Assembly: GCF_003201815.1 (NCBI RefSeq)
Contig: NZ_QJKB01000004.1
Coordinates: forward strand, 310,001-374,000
From: Undibacterium pigrum
GTDB lineage: Bacteria; Pseudomonadota; Gammaproteobacteria; Burkholderiales; Burkholderiaceae_D
Direction of reading: 5' to 3'
DNA: 64,000 nucleotides
The position numbers and the translations under genes are program-made. Below are positions 52,872 to 60,467 of this stretch, piece by piece. Every line of letters begins with the position of its first letter. Position 1 is the first letter of the stretch. The notes beneath the pieces are model-generated. The model was not told the DNA's origin. It searched no databases and saw only the letters and a program-made list of their open reading frames with translations.

Positions 52872-53515
52872 GATGCAGCCTCAGTATGAATTTCCTTGAA
52901 TACGCCTATTTGGGTAAACGTGCGGCCAAACAGGGCGTGTTTGATTTCTATGCGTATATTGAATTGCTCAGGGTTGTCATTCCTATGGCAAAGATAAGTT
53001 TTGCCCGGTGTGAAAATACCGGGTATGGGAATGCGATAACCCAGCACATCCCAGAAATAACCATCGCTGGTGAAGTAGAGATTACCTTCATGCACGTGCA
53101 GGCGCAGCTTCATGCCCAGGCCCATGCCCACATATTCGAGCACTTCGCCTTTTTCACTTTCCTGCATATATGACGTGAATTGTATTGGCGGCCTGTTGTG
53201 CAGGCGGTATATCCTTTGCTTGAAGATGGAAGGGCAATCCGGCTTGGAATACACCATGATATCGACAGGGAAATCATGATCGGTATAAGGAATCAATGCC
53301 CCGGCTATCATGGGCTTGGTCAGGTGACCCAATAGTTTGCCTATTCTTGAGCAGCTTAATTCGCTGAGCACTCCCGTGTAATACAGTGGCTTGTCTGGCT
53401 CTGGATTTTTGGCAAACCGGGCCTGGATATCTGGGTGTAGTTTCAGCCATTCCTTGCCCAGGATTTTTCTGAACAACTCGCCTTCTGACGGGATGGGTTT
53501 GCTATCTGGGTTCAT
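52868..53515 (-). CDS. DUF4166 domain protein
   Basis: A 215-residue soluble protein. The recognisable DUF4166 pattern is 'ELFRKILGKEWLKLHPDIQARF', a central 'YTGVLSELSCSRIGKLLGHL' and 'GLGMKLRLHVHEGNLYF'. The function is unknown; the family commonly sits next to SDR/epimerase genes, as here. Both junctions are 4-base overlaps (ATGA), with the membrane protein upstream and the epimerase downstream, so the three products are made in balance. Confidence 0.88.
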   Translation of the reverse strand: MNPDSKPIPSEGELFRKILGKEWLKLHPDIQARFAKNPEPDKPLYYTGVLSELSCSRIGKLLGHLTKPMIAGALIPYTDHDFPVDIMVYSKPDCPSIFKQRIYRLHNRPPIQFTSYMQESEKGEVLEYVGMGLGMKLRLHVHEGNLYFTSDGYFWDVLGYRIPIPGIFTPGKTYLCHRNDNPEQFNIRIEIKHALFGRTFTQIGVFKEIHTEAAS

Positions 53516-53976
53516 ACTTTTCTTTCAGTTACAGGTGCATCCAATTTCCATAATGCCAGCAGAGGCGGGATCATGCTCAGCACGGCAAAGGCATCTATCC
53601 AGACATTAATGCGCATATCTGCCTGCATGGAAATCAGCATGTCTTGCGGCGCCCAAACCAGTATGCCTATCATCAGCCATAGCCATGCAAAGCGGCTGCG
53701 GTGTTGATTGCCGAGATAAATCAATGCACCCATCCACAAGCCCACTGTTTGTACGGTGGCACCAAACAGACTCATCCACCAGACTTGCATATTGCGTGCC
53801 GCATCTGGCGCTGCCAGGGGCCAGAAATGGCTTTCTATGAGCTGGTGATACACCTCGACCAGACCAGTGCTACTGATCCACGGTAGCAAGAGGCCGATAA
53901 TGAAATGAGCGAAAGCGGCGGCGTACAACCAGCGTATCAGCCAGGGTCTGATGCGATTTCGTTGTTCATGTGACAT
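53512..53976 (-). CDS. Four-helix membrane protein of unknown function
   Basis: A 154-residue protein with four predicted helices (about 14-34, 66-86, 92-112, 125-142), beginning MSHEQRNRIRPWLIRWLYAA. No family recognised. First gene of the operon with DUF4166 and the epimerase. AGGAAA site close to the ATG; a perfect 13-bp-arm inverted repeat (53993-54022) begins 17 bases upstream of the start codon and is likely to matter for expression. Confidence 0.75.
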   Translation of the reverse strand: MSHEQRNRIRPWLIRWLYAAAFAHFIIGLLLPWISSTGLVEVYHQLIESHFWPLAAPDAARNMQVWWMSLFGATVQTVGLWMGALIYLGNQHRSRFAWLWLMIGILVWAPQDMLISMQADMRINVWIDAFAVLSMIPPLLALWKLDAPVTERKV

Positions 53977-53992
53977 ATATTTTCCTTTATTT

Positions 53993-54022
53993 CTTTAATT
54001 TCTGTTGTTACAGAAATTAAAG
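53993..54022. promoter_or_regulatory. Perfect 13-bp inverted repeat in divergent promoter
   Basis: CTTTAATTTCTGT (53993-54005) and ACAGAAATTAAAG (54010-54022) are exact reverse complements around TGTT. The site lies between the minus-strand DUF4166 operon and the plus-strand two-component genes and could be a repressor operator or an mRNA hairpin near the ribosome site of the minus-strand gene. Confidence 0.65.
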
Positions 54023-54127
54023 GCGAATTGGGGGCGCATGTCAAGCAATTTGCGGCATATCTTTCCGGCCAGACCATGACGTACAATCCACGCTGTGTCC
54101 ATCTTCCACATACCAAGCGCATAAAAA

Positions 54128-54790
54128 ATGAAAGTCCTGCTCGTCGAAGACGATCCCATGATAGGTGAAAATATACAGATCGCACTTGAAAGTGAAGCCA
54201 ATCTGGTTGACTGGCTCAGCAATGGCGAAGCGGCAGAGGCTGCCCTGCAATTTCATAGCTATGACGTGTTATTGCTGGACCTGAGCCTGCCTCAGCGTGA
54301 CGGCATGGATATTTTGAAAGCCCTGCGCAAGCGTGGTGATACCTTGCCCGTGCTGGTCATGACGGCACGCGACGCCGTACCAGACAGGGTGCGTGGCCTG
54401 CATGCCGGTGCGGACGATTATCTGGTCAAACCTTTCGACCTCGATGAGCTGCTGGCCCGCATGCATGCACTGGTAAGGCGTTCACATGGCCGGGCTGATA
54501 CCTCTTACGTTTGTGGCGAGGTGGTCGTCAATACCACCACCCGCCAGGTATTCAATGGTGCAGAGCAAGTCATACTCTCATCGCGTGAATGGACCATACT
54601 TGATGCTTTGGTGGCGCGCCCTGGTGCCATACTCTCGCGTAGCCGTCTGGAAGACCAGCTGTTTGGCGCTACTTCAGAGATAGAAAGCAATGCAGTCGAA
54701 GTGTATATCCACGGCCTGAGAAAAAAACTGGGGCAAAAATTCATCGTCAATGTGCGTGGCGTCGGCTATATGGTAGAGAAAAGCACATGA
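54128..54790 (+). CDS. OmpR-family response regulator
   Basis: A 220-residue regulator. Receiver domain (1-115): acidic pocket EDDP, phospho-acceptor D51 in LLLDLSLPQRDG, and K101 in VKPFD. The winged-helix DNA-binding domain (about 125-218) has 'LSSREWTILDALV' and 'VEVYIHGLRKKLG' plus VRGVGYMVE. It most resembles the QseB/TctD/PmrA branch. Its stop overlaps the kinase start (ATGA), so the two form a single unit. Confidence 0.95.
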   Translation: MKVLLVEDDPMIGENIQIALESEANLVDWLSNGEAAEAALQFHSYDVLLLDLSLPQRDGMDILKALRKRGDTLPVLVMTARDAVPDRVRGLHAGADDYLVKPFDLDELLARMHALVRRSHGRADTSYVCGEVVVNTTTRQVFNGAEQVILSSREWTILDALVARPGAILSRSRLEDQLFGATSEIESNAVEVYIHGLRKKLGQKFIVNVRGVGYMVEKST

Positions 54791-56112
54791 AGTCTTTGCG
54801 CCTGCAAATGATGCTCTTGTTTGGTATCGCCATTCTGGCCGCTGCTGCCTTGCAGTTTGCCAGCTCACTGCATGCCGCCATAGGTGAAGCCAACAAGCTG
54901 TTTGATTATCATATGCAGCAAATGGCACTGGCCTTGCAGGATGGCGATTTTGATCAGGTCGACTGGCATAACCTGCCAGGTACGGAGATTGATGATTTCG
55001 ATTTTGTCGTGCAAGTCTGGTCAGAAGACGGCGCCAGGGTTTACCAGTCACGCCAGCACCGCAGCCTGCCCAAGCAGGCGGCACTTGGTTATTCAACCGC
55101 GACGCTGGAAAACGGTGACTGGCGCGTGTATGCTGCCGAAGAAAACAAGCGCGTCATCCAGGTAGCGCAAAAAATGAGCTCACGCAGGGACCGTGCCATT
55201 TCTTTTGCTCTCAGTACCTTGTGGCCGGTGATACCTGTGTCCCTGCTGCTGTTTTGCGCGGTCTGGTGGGGCATCAACTCAGTGCTTGCGCCTTTGAATC
55301 GCATAGGGAGCGAGTTAGCCAACCGCAATGCCAATTCTACTGATCCCGTATCGTCAGATGGCGTGCCAAAAGAAGTGTCGCTACTGGTGACGGAATTGAA
55401 TTCCCTGTTGAGCCGCATGGGTTTGGCGATACAGTCGCAACAACGTTTTGTTGCAGATGCCGCGCATGAACTCAGGTCGCCCATCACCGCCTTGCGCTTG
55501 CAGGTGCAAAACCTCGGCAGGGTCAAGGATGAAAAAAGTCACGAGCAAGCCATCAATCGCCTGCTCGGTGGTGTTGACCGTGCTTCACGCCTGGTCGAAC
55601 AGTTGCTGGCACTGGCCAGGCAAGACCCAACTTCACAAGCTAGCCTGAGTTTTCAAAACATCACGCTGAACACCTGTATAGAGCAGGCCGTCAGCGATGT
55701 CATGCCCTTTGCGCAATCCAGAAAAATCACCATCAATGCAGAAATGGATAAGCCTGTCGAATTGGAAGGTGATAGCGAGAGCCTGCGCATCATGATACGC
55801 AACCTGCTCGACAATGCCGTGCGCTATATACAGGACGAGGGTAGGGTGCAGATCAGTCTCAGCCATGACAAGGATGGCTTGCGGCTAGGCATACAGGACA
55901 CTGGCGACGGCATCGCGCCAGAAGAACGTGAGCGTATCTTTGACCGCTTTTATCGCGTAGCAGGGACTAATAAAAGCGGCAGCGGCCTGGGTTTGGCCAT
56001 CGCCAAGGCTATCGCCGACCGGCATCATGCGACGATCAATCTGGCCGATGCAGCCCTGGGTGGGTTGGAAGTGATTATCCTGTTTCCGGCCAAAAACACC
56101 CAGATAAGCTGA
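54787..56112 (+). CDS. Sensor histidine kinase, QseC/TctE-like
   Basis: A 441-residue kinase. Helix at 8-30, a periplasmic sensor of about 110 residues (35-140), a second helix (144-165), then HisKA with the phospho-accepting H227 in ADAAHELRSPITALRL and the ATPase domain with NLLDNAVRY, DTGDGIAPEE and GSGLGLAIA. This is the QseC/PmrB layout. The signal is unknown. Directly overlaps the upstream regulator gene. Confidence 0.94.
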   Translation: MKSLRLQMMLLFGIAILAAAALQFASSLHAAIGEANKLFDYHMQQMALALQDGDFDQVDWHNLPGTEIDDFDFVVQVWSEDGARVYQSRQHRSLPKQAALGYSTATLENGDWRVYAAEENKRVIQVAQKMSSRRDRAISFALSTLWPVIPVSLLLFCAVWWGINSVLAPLNRIGSELANRNANSTDPVSSDGVPKEVSLLVTELNSLLSRMGLAIQSQQRFVADAAHELRSPITALRLQVQNLGRVKDEKSHEQAINRLLGGVDRASRLVEQLLALARQDPTSQASLSFQNITLNTCIEQAVSDVMPFAQSRKITINAEMDKPVELEGDSESLRIMIRNLLDNAVRYIQDEGRVQISLSHDKDGLRLGIQDTGDGIAPEERERIFDRFYRVAGTNKSGSGLGLAIAKAIADRHHATINLADAALGGLEVIILFPAKNTQIS

Positions 56113-56170
56113 AAAAATACGCAGTTTTTAGAGAAAAACCTTCTGTTTAGTTGATATCAAGCTCGGTTTT

Positions 56171-56194
56171 TAAGATTCGCCTAAGTTTCTTAAG
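56171..56194. promoter_or_regulatory. Three TAAG direct half-sites upstream of the Pal-like gene
   Basis: TTAAG, CTAAG and TTAAG (TAAG at 56171, 56182 and 56191) occur about ten bases apart in the 170-base spacer. Direct TTAA-type repeats with this spacing are typical of PmrA/QseB-like regulators, the class encoded just upstream. Control of the lipoprotein by that regulator is inference. Confidence 0.35.
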
Positions 56195-56282
56195 GCAAGA
56201 TGGCAACGTTTCATATTACCTGATAGCGTCTGTAGCCTGCATCAGGTTTGAATCGACCAATTAAAACTCAGAGGATATCCAT

Positions 56283-56810
56283 ATGCGTGCAATGAACACT
56301 ATCAAAAACCTGGCTGGTCTGGCAGCAGTCGCTGTATTTCTGGCAGCTTGCAGCACACCAATCAAAACGACAGAAACCCCAAAAGACCCAGTTGTCGTTG
56401 TGCCTGATGGCAAAGGCAAAGACAAAAAAGACGTAGTTACTTTGGATAACAGGGGGCCTGAAGGCTATGATATGCAAGGTAACCGCAGCGTTTATTTCGA
56501 TTTCGACCAATACATCGTTAAATCAGAATTTGCCCCTGCAGTTAATTCCCATGCCAAGAAACTGAGCGCTGACAAGGGCAAAAAAATCCTGATCCAGGGT
56601 AATACGGATGAGCGCGGCGGCCGCGAATACAATCTGGCATTGGGCCAGAAACGTGCAGAAGCGGTGCGCAAGTCTTTGTCCCTGCTGGGCGTGCCTGAAG
56701 CGCAAATGGAAGCAGTGTCCCTGGGTAAAGAAAAACCGAAGGCCACAGGTAGCGATGAAGCTTCATGGGCAGAAAACCGCCGTGCAGATATTATCTATTC
56801 CGGCAAGTAA
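56283..56810 (+). CDS. Pal-like OmpA-domain lipoprotein
   Basis: A 175-residue lipoprotein. Signal peptide with lipobox LAAC (cysteine at about 23), a charged spacer with DGKGKDKKD, then an OmpA-type peptidoglycan-binding domain (about 65-172): SVYFDFDQYIVK, IQGNTDERGGREYNLALGQKRA and the final ENRRADIIY. This is the Pal layout, yet no tolQRAB or ybgF lies near, so it is either a relocated Pal or a second OmpA-like lipoprotein. Strong terminator downstream. Pal binds peptidoglycan and anchors the outer membrane. Confidence 0.88.
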   Translation: MRAMNTIKNLAGLAAVAVFLAACSTPIKTTETPKDPVVVVPDGKGKDKKDVVTLDNRGPEGYDMQGNRSVYFDFDQYIVKSEFAPAVNSHAKKLSADKGKKILIQGNTDERGGREYNLALGQKRAEAVRKSLSLLGVPEAQMEAVSLGKEKPKATGSDEASWAENRRADIIYSGK

Positions 56811-56823
56811 TTTTTTGCATTAC

Positions 56824-56880
56824 TAAAACCAGCTTGCATCCGGTGGCAGAAATTTGTCCCCTGTATGCAAGCTGGTTTTT
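56824..56880 (+). terminator. Terminator of the Pal-like gene
   Basis: A long stem AAAACCAGCTTGCAT / ATGCAAGCTGGTTTT (56825-56839 and 56865-56879, with a 25-base loop) ends in T residues. Confidence 0.9.
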
Positions 56881-56993
56881 CTCTATAATGCTTACGTAAA
56901 CCTGTTTTGATCTGATGCTTTGAGCATTGGTCATCTGAGCAGTTTTTCGTTAGCCTTATTTGTTTAATCCCGTGACAGAATCGATGTGCCCAG

Positions 56994-57830
56994 ATGTTGA
57001 AGCCCAAGTTGTTAGTTGTCCTGATGTTGTACTGTGGCAGCCTGTCTGCCATGCAATTGAGTGCCCAGAACGCCATCGTCGTTGACGAGCGTAATGGCCA
57101 GGTTCTGCTGGAAAAGAATGCCGATGTGGTAGTGCCTATTGCCTCGTTGACCAAGCTCATGACAGCCATGGTGCTGCTCGACAGCAAAGCGAATATGGAT
57201 GAGAAAATCTCCATAGAAGAAGAGGATAAAGACCAGCTCAAGCATAGCCGCTCCCATGTCCCGATAGGCTCAAGCCTGACGCGCAGGGAAGCCTTGCAAC
57301 TAGCACTGATGTCTTCTGATAACCGTGCTGCAGCCGCACTGTCCCGCACTTATCCTGGTGGTCAGGGTGCATTCATGGTCGCTGTCAAATCCAAATTGAT
57401 TGCCCTGGGAATGAGTCATACCTTCATTCGCGAAGCGACAGGCTTGTCGCCAGAAAATACTTCGACAGCTGCTGATCTGGTGAAGATGGCGCAAGCTGCA
57501 TCACGCTATCCGGAAATTGCCGACATCACGACCGACAGTGAAGACAGCGTCACTCTGAAGAATGGGCTTAGCCGTGAATTCCACAACACCAACCGCCTGA
57601 TCGGCAGAAAAGGCTGGGACATCCTGCTATCAAAAACCGGCTTCACCAATGAAGCGGGTGCTTGTCTCATCATGCGAGTCAAATTGGCTGGCAAAAAAGC
57701 CACCATGATTTTGCTGAATGCACGGGCAGGGTCGGCGCGCTGGACCGACGCCCTGAATATAGGGAAATTGCTGGGCTATAAAGAAGAAATCAAGGCCAAG
57801 ATAAGCAGGAGACATAGGCGTCATCGCTGA
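56994..57830 (+). CDS. pbpG: D-alanyl-D-alanine endopeptidase, PBP7 type
   Basis: A 278-residue penicillin-binding S11 peptidase. Signal peptide (about 1-24, ending LSAQN) and the three serine-active motifs: SLTK (the nucleophile serine), SSDN and SKTG (HTFIREATGLSPENTS lies between). The PBP7/8 group cleaves DD-crosslinks of peptidoglycan in the periplasm. The C-terminal tail RRHRRHR is unusually basic and might help bind the wall. Ribosome site is poor. The upstream gene ends in a strong terminator, so it has its own promoter. Confidence 0.87.
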   Translation: MLKPKLLVVLMLYCGSLSAMQLSAQNAIVVDERNGQVLLEKNADVVVPIASLTKLMTAMVLLDSKANMDEKISIEEEDKDQLKHSRSHVPIGSSLTRREALQLALMSSDNRAAAALSRTYPGGQGAFMVAVKSKLIALGMSHTFIREATGLSPENTSTAADLVKMAQAASRYPEIADITTDSEDSVTLKNGLSREFHNTNRLIGRKGWDILLSKTGFTNEAGACLIMRVKLAGKKATMILLNARAGSARWTDALNIGKLLGYKEEIKAKISRRHRRHR

Positions 57831-57930
57831 GCTTGTCTCGCCCATGTCAATGCGCTTGTTTGGTGATAAGTGGATGTTAGCAGCTTGTGCTAGCATGACT
57901 ATTCTCACATGAAGCCTGACAGGTAAAACC

Positions 57931-58272
57931 ATGACCCGCTTGGTAGAAATCCGCACTTATCGTCTCAAACCCGGCGTTGCCGAGGCCTTCCATCATGCCG
58001 TGCATACCCTTGCTGTGCCCATGCTGAAAAGCAGGAATATGGATGTAGTCGCTTACGGACATTCTGATCATGAAGAAGCGACTTATTATCTGGTACGTTC
58101 TTATGCCAGTCGCGCCGCTTTGGAAGCTGAGCAAGATGCCTTCTATGGCTCCAGCGAATGGAAAAATGGCCCAAGGGCAGAGCTGGTTGACCGCATCGAG
58201 ACGTATATGAATACCCTGGTCTGGTTGTCAGAAGAAGGCATTGCCAGTATGCGTGAACTTAATCAGCCTTAA
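57931..58272 (+). CDS. NIPSNAP family protein
   Basis: A 113-residue single-domain protein: 'LVEIRTYRLKPGVAEAFHHAVHTLAVPM' and 'MDVVAYGHSDHEEATYYLVRSY', typical of the NIPSNAP ferredoxin-like dimer family. Its role in bacteria is not well known; some homologues are linked to stress responses. It stands alone between pbpG and the HxlR gene. Confidence 0.9.
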   Translation: MTRLVEIRTYRLKPGVAEAFHHAVHTLAVPMLKSRNMDVVAYGHSDHEEATYYLVRSYASRAALEAEQDAFYGSSEWKNGPRAELVDRIETYMNTLVWLSEEGIASMRELNQP

Positions 58273-58337
58273 AGGGCTTAGTCCACCACAGCGGCGATAT
58301 CTGGCACGGTTACGGCTAACAGTACTCAGCCTGGGTT

Positions 58338-58745
58338 TTACGCAGCCTCATTATCCTGATCAAAAGCCTGCCTCGATAATTTAATTTTCTCAAAATTCTT
58401 GTCTGCCCAGTCTACCAGGGCGCCCAAAGGCAGCATGACTGAGGCCCCTAGCGCCGTCAGTTCATATTCCACACTGGGTGGTTTGGTCGGGAACACCTTA
58501 CGGCTCAATAAACCATCTCTTTCCAAATCACGCAAAGACTGGGTCAGCATGCGCTTGGAAATGTCAGGCACCTGCTTATGTAGCTGACTAAAGCGCAGAG
58601 GGCCTGCTTGCAGCGTCAGCAAGATCAGCGGCGTCCATTTGGTGCTGATATGGTCAAGCACATTCCTGACCGGGCACATAGCCGTATCAAAATCAGATGC
58701 CATACCCATGCGCTTGACCGGGTTCACTTCAGGTAACCTTGGCAT
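58338..58745 (-). CDS. HxlR-family transcriptional regulator
   Basis: A 135-residue winged-helix regulator. It has the HxlR pattern: conserved cysteine in [24 protein letters not shown], recognition helix [21 protein letters not shown]. The cysteine in the CPVRN motif is the redox- or quinone-sensing residue in relatives such as QorR and YodB. Strong GGAGG site. It is divergent from a short NTF2-like gene and then a quinone reductase, a pair similar to E. coli ytfH-qorB. Confidence 0.93.
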   Translation of the reverse strand: MPRLPEVNPVKRMGMASDFDTAMCPVRNVLDHISTKWTPLILLTLQAGPLRFSQLHKQVPDISKRMLTQSLRDLERDGLLSRKVFPTKPPSVEYELTALGASVMLPLGALVDWADKNFEKIKLSRQAFDQDNEAA

Positions 58746-58770
58746 GAAAAACTGCCTCCTTATAATTTTT

Positions 58771-58792
58771 AGACATAGTCTCTATTGTATAC
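58771..58792. promoter_or_regulatory. Candidate HxlR operator
   Basis: The 85-base space between the HxlR and NTF2-like genes contains AGAC-ATA-GTCT (58771-58781) and GTATAC (58787-58792), two short palindromes side by side next to a TATAAT at 58761-58766. Confidence 0.4.
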
Positions 58793-58830
58793 CTTATCGG
58801 TTTTACGTCGAAATCAGGAAAGACTTTGTT

Positions 58831-59364
58831 ATGAAAAAACAGATATATCGTTACAAGAAAAACCTGGGCCTGGGCGTCATGTCTGCGTGCACCTTATCCG
58901 CTATGTTGATGGCTCTGCCATTGGCCAGCTATGCACAGGAGCCAGTTGTCGGGGTTGAAAATCCAGACCTGCTGTTCACCAGTAGCGATCCAAAGCTGCA
59001 TGCCAACAAGCAGGTGGTCTATCACATCGTGAAAGACTTGCTGGAGGCGGGGCATTGGGAAATGGCAGACAAGTATTTGTCCAGACGCTACCTGCAGCAT
59101 AACCCGAATGCAGCGTCGGGTCTTGATGGCGTGCTCAGGTATTTTGTCGAAGTAAGAAATGTCCAGGCTACACCGATACCCAAAAAAATGACGAAACCCG
59201 TGGTTGCCGTCATTGCCGAAGGTGACCTGGTAACGGTCATGTATCCCTTGCCAGTCAGGGACAAGACCACCGGACAGCTTTTATACACCACCACCTGGTT
59301 TGATACCTGGCGGATAGTGGATGGAAAGGCAGATGAACACTGGGATTCTGCACTTAAAAATTGA
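58831..59364 (+). CDS. Exported NTF2-like (SnoaL-type) protein
   Basis: A 177-residue protein. Signal peptide (about 1-38, with a charged start MKKQIYRYKKN and cleavage near ASYAQ) and a SnoaL/NTF2-like fold: 'VVYHIVKDLLEAGHWEMADKYL', 'YLQHNPNAASGLDGVLRYF' and 'TWFDTWRIVDGKADEHWDSA'. Members without catalytic partners often bind small molecules. It lies between HxlR and the quinone reductase, 48 bases before the latter. The frame opens much earlier (58639), across the HxlR start; the ATG at 58831 has GGAAAG upstream. Confidence 0.87.
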   Translation: MKKQIYRYKKNLGLGVMSACTLSAMLMALPLASYAQEPVVGVENPDLLFTSSDPKLHANKQVVYHIVKDLLEAGHWEMADKYLSRRYLQHNPNAASGLDGVLRYFVEVRNVQATPIPKKMTKPVVAVIAEGDLVTVMYPLPVRDKTTGQLLYTTTWFDTWRIVDGKADEHWDSALKN

Positions 59365-59412
59365 GTCATCTTGATGAATGTTGACGAATGTGATTTAACC
59401 GGAGAAATAAAT

Positions 59413-60270
59413 ATGATCGCAGTAACAGGTGGAAGTGGGCAATTGGGACGTCTGGTGATACAGGCCTTGCTGGGTACAGTCCCGGCGAATCAGATCGTTG
59501 CCATCGTCAGGGATGTCAGCAAGGCAGAGGATTTGCGCGCCGGTGGAGTGCAGGTTCGCCAGGGCGATTACAGCCAGCCAGAGACGTTGGCGACAACCTT
59601 GCAGGGAGTGAAAAAAGTCTTGCTGGTATCCTCCAGTGAAATTGGGCAAAGACTGGAACAGCACAACAATGTGGTGCAGGCCGCAAAGAATACAGGCGTG
59701 GAATTAATTGCCTACACCAGCATCCTGCACGCAGATACTTCACCACTCTTGCTGGCCCAGGAGCATATAGCGACAGAACAACTGATACGCGACAGCGGCT
59801 TGCCTTTCGTCTTCTTGCGCAATGCCTGGTATATAGAAAACTATTTTTCTGCAGTGGGCACTGCCCTGCAAACTGGAAAGGTATTTGGGGCGGCAGGTGA
59901 TGGTAAATTCTCCGCGGCTTCCCGTGCAGATTTTGCCGCGGCGGCGGCTGCAGTACTGACTGGTCATGATCAGGGCGGCAAGATCTATGAACTGGCTGGT
60001 GACCAGGCATTCACTCTCGCAGAGTTGGCTGCGACCCTGGCTGAACTGTCAGGCAAACCTGTCGCCTATGTGAATCATAGCGAGATTGAATATAAAGACC
60101 TGCTCGTCTCATTTGGTTTGCCAGACGGCTTTGCCCATATCCTGGCGCAATCAGATACAGGCGCTGCACAAGGTGGCCTGTATGACGATAGTGGCCAGCT
60201 GTCCAAACTGATACAGCGGCCAACGGCGACTTTGCGTTCTGTGCTGCAAGCGCATTTGGCGACGATGTAA
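59413..60270 (+). CDS. NAD(P)H:quinone oxidoreductase, QorB type
   Basis: A 285-residue atypical SDR: NAD(P) motif VTGGSGQLGRLV at 4-15, then YTSILHADTSPLLLAQEHIATE and 'VFLRNAWYIENYFSA', as in E. coli QorB/YtfG. It reduces quinones with NADPH and is usually placed under an HxlR regulator. A GGAGAAAT site supports ATG 59413; the frame opens at 59371. Cotranscribed with the NTF2-like gene. Confidence 0.9.
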   Translation: MIAVTGGSGQLGRLVIQALLGTVPANQIVAIVRDVSKAEDLRAGGVQVRQGDYSQPETLATTLQGVKKVLLVSSSEIGQRLEQHNNVVQAAKNTGVELIAYTSILHADTSPLLLAQEHIATEQLIRDSGLPFVFLRNAWYIENYFSAVGTALQTGKVFGAAGDGKFSAASRADFAAAAAAVLTGHDQGGKIYELAGDQAFTLAELAATLAELSGKPVAYVNHSEIEYKDLLVSFGLPDGFAHILAQSDTGAAQGGLYDDSGQLSKLIQRPTATLRSVLQAHLATM

Positions 60271-60467
60271 ATTGATTTTCAGCGTAAGCCAAGCTAAGCC
60301 AGTAAAGCTGCTACCAGCAGTTTTGCTGGCTTTTCTTCAAATTGCATTTATTTTAAAGCCTCAGATCGGGGTTTTAGTCATCGAAATCCTGCATTCATCG
60401 GATTACATGAGCTGGCGACGACGATACCCCATAGCATCCACAGCATTGATTCTTACCGGAGAAATGC

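Noticed and set aside
56994..57830. Beta-lactamase as alternative for the S11 gene
   Set aside because: SLTK, SSDN and SKTG with the PBP7 layout and no class A omega-loop pattern favour the peptidase.
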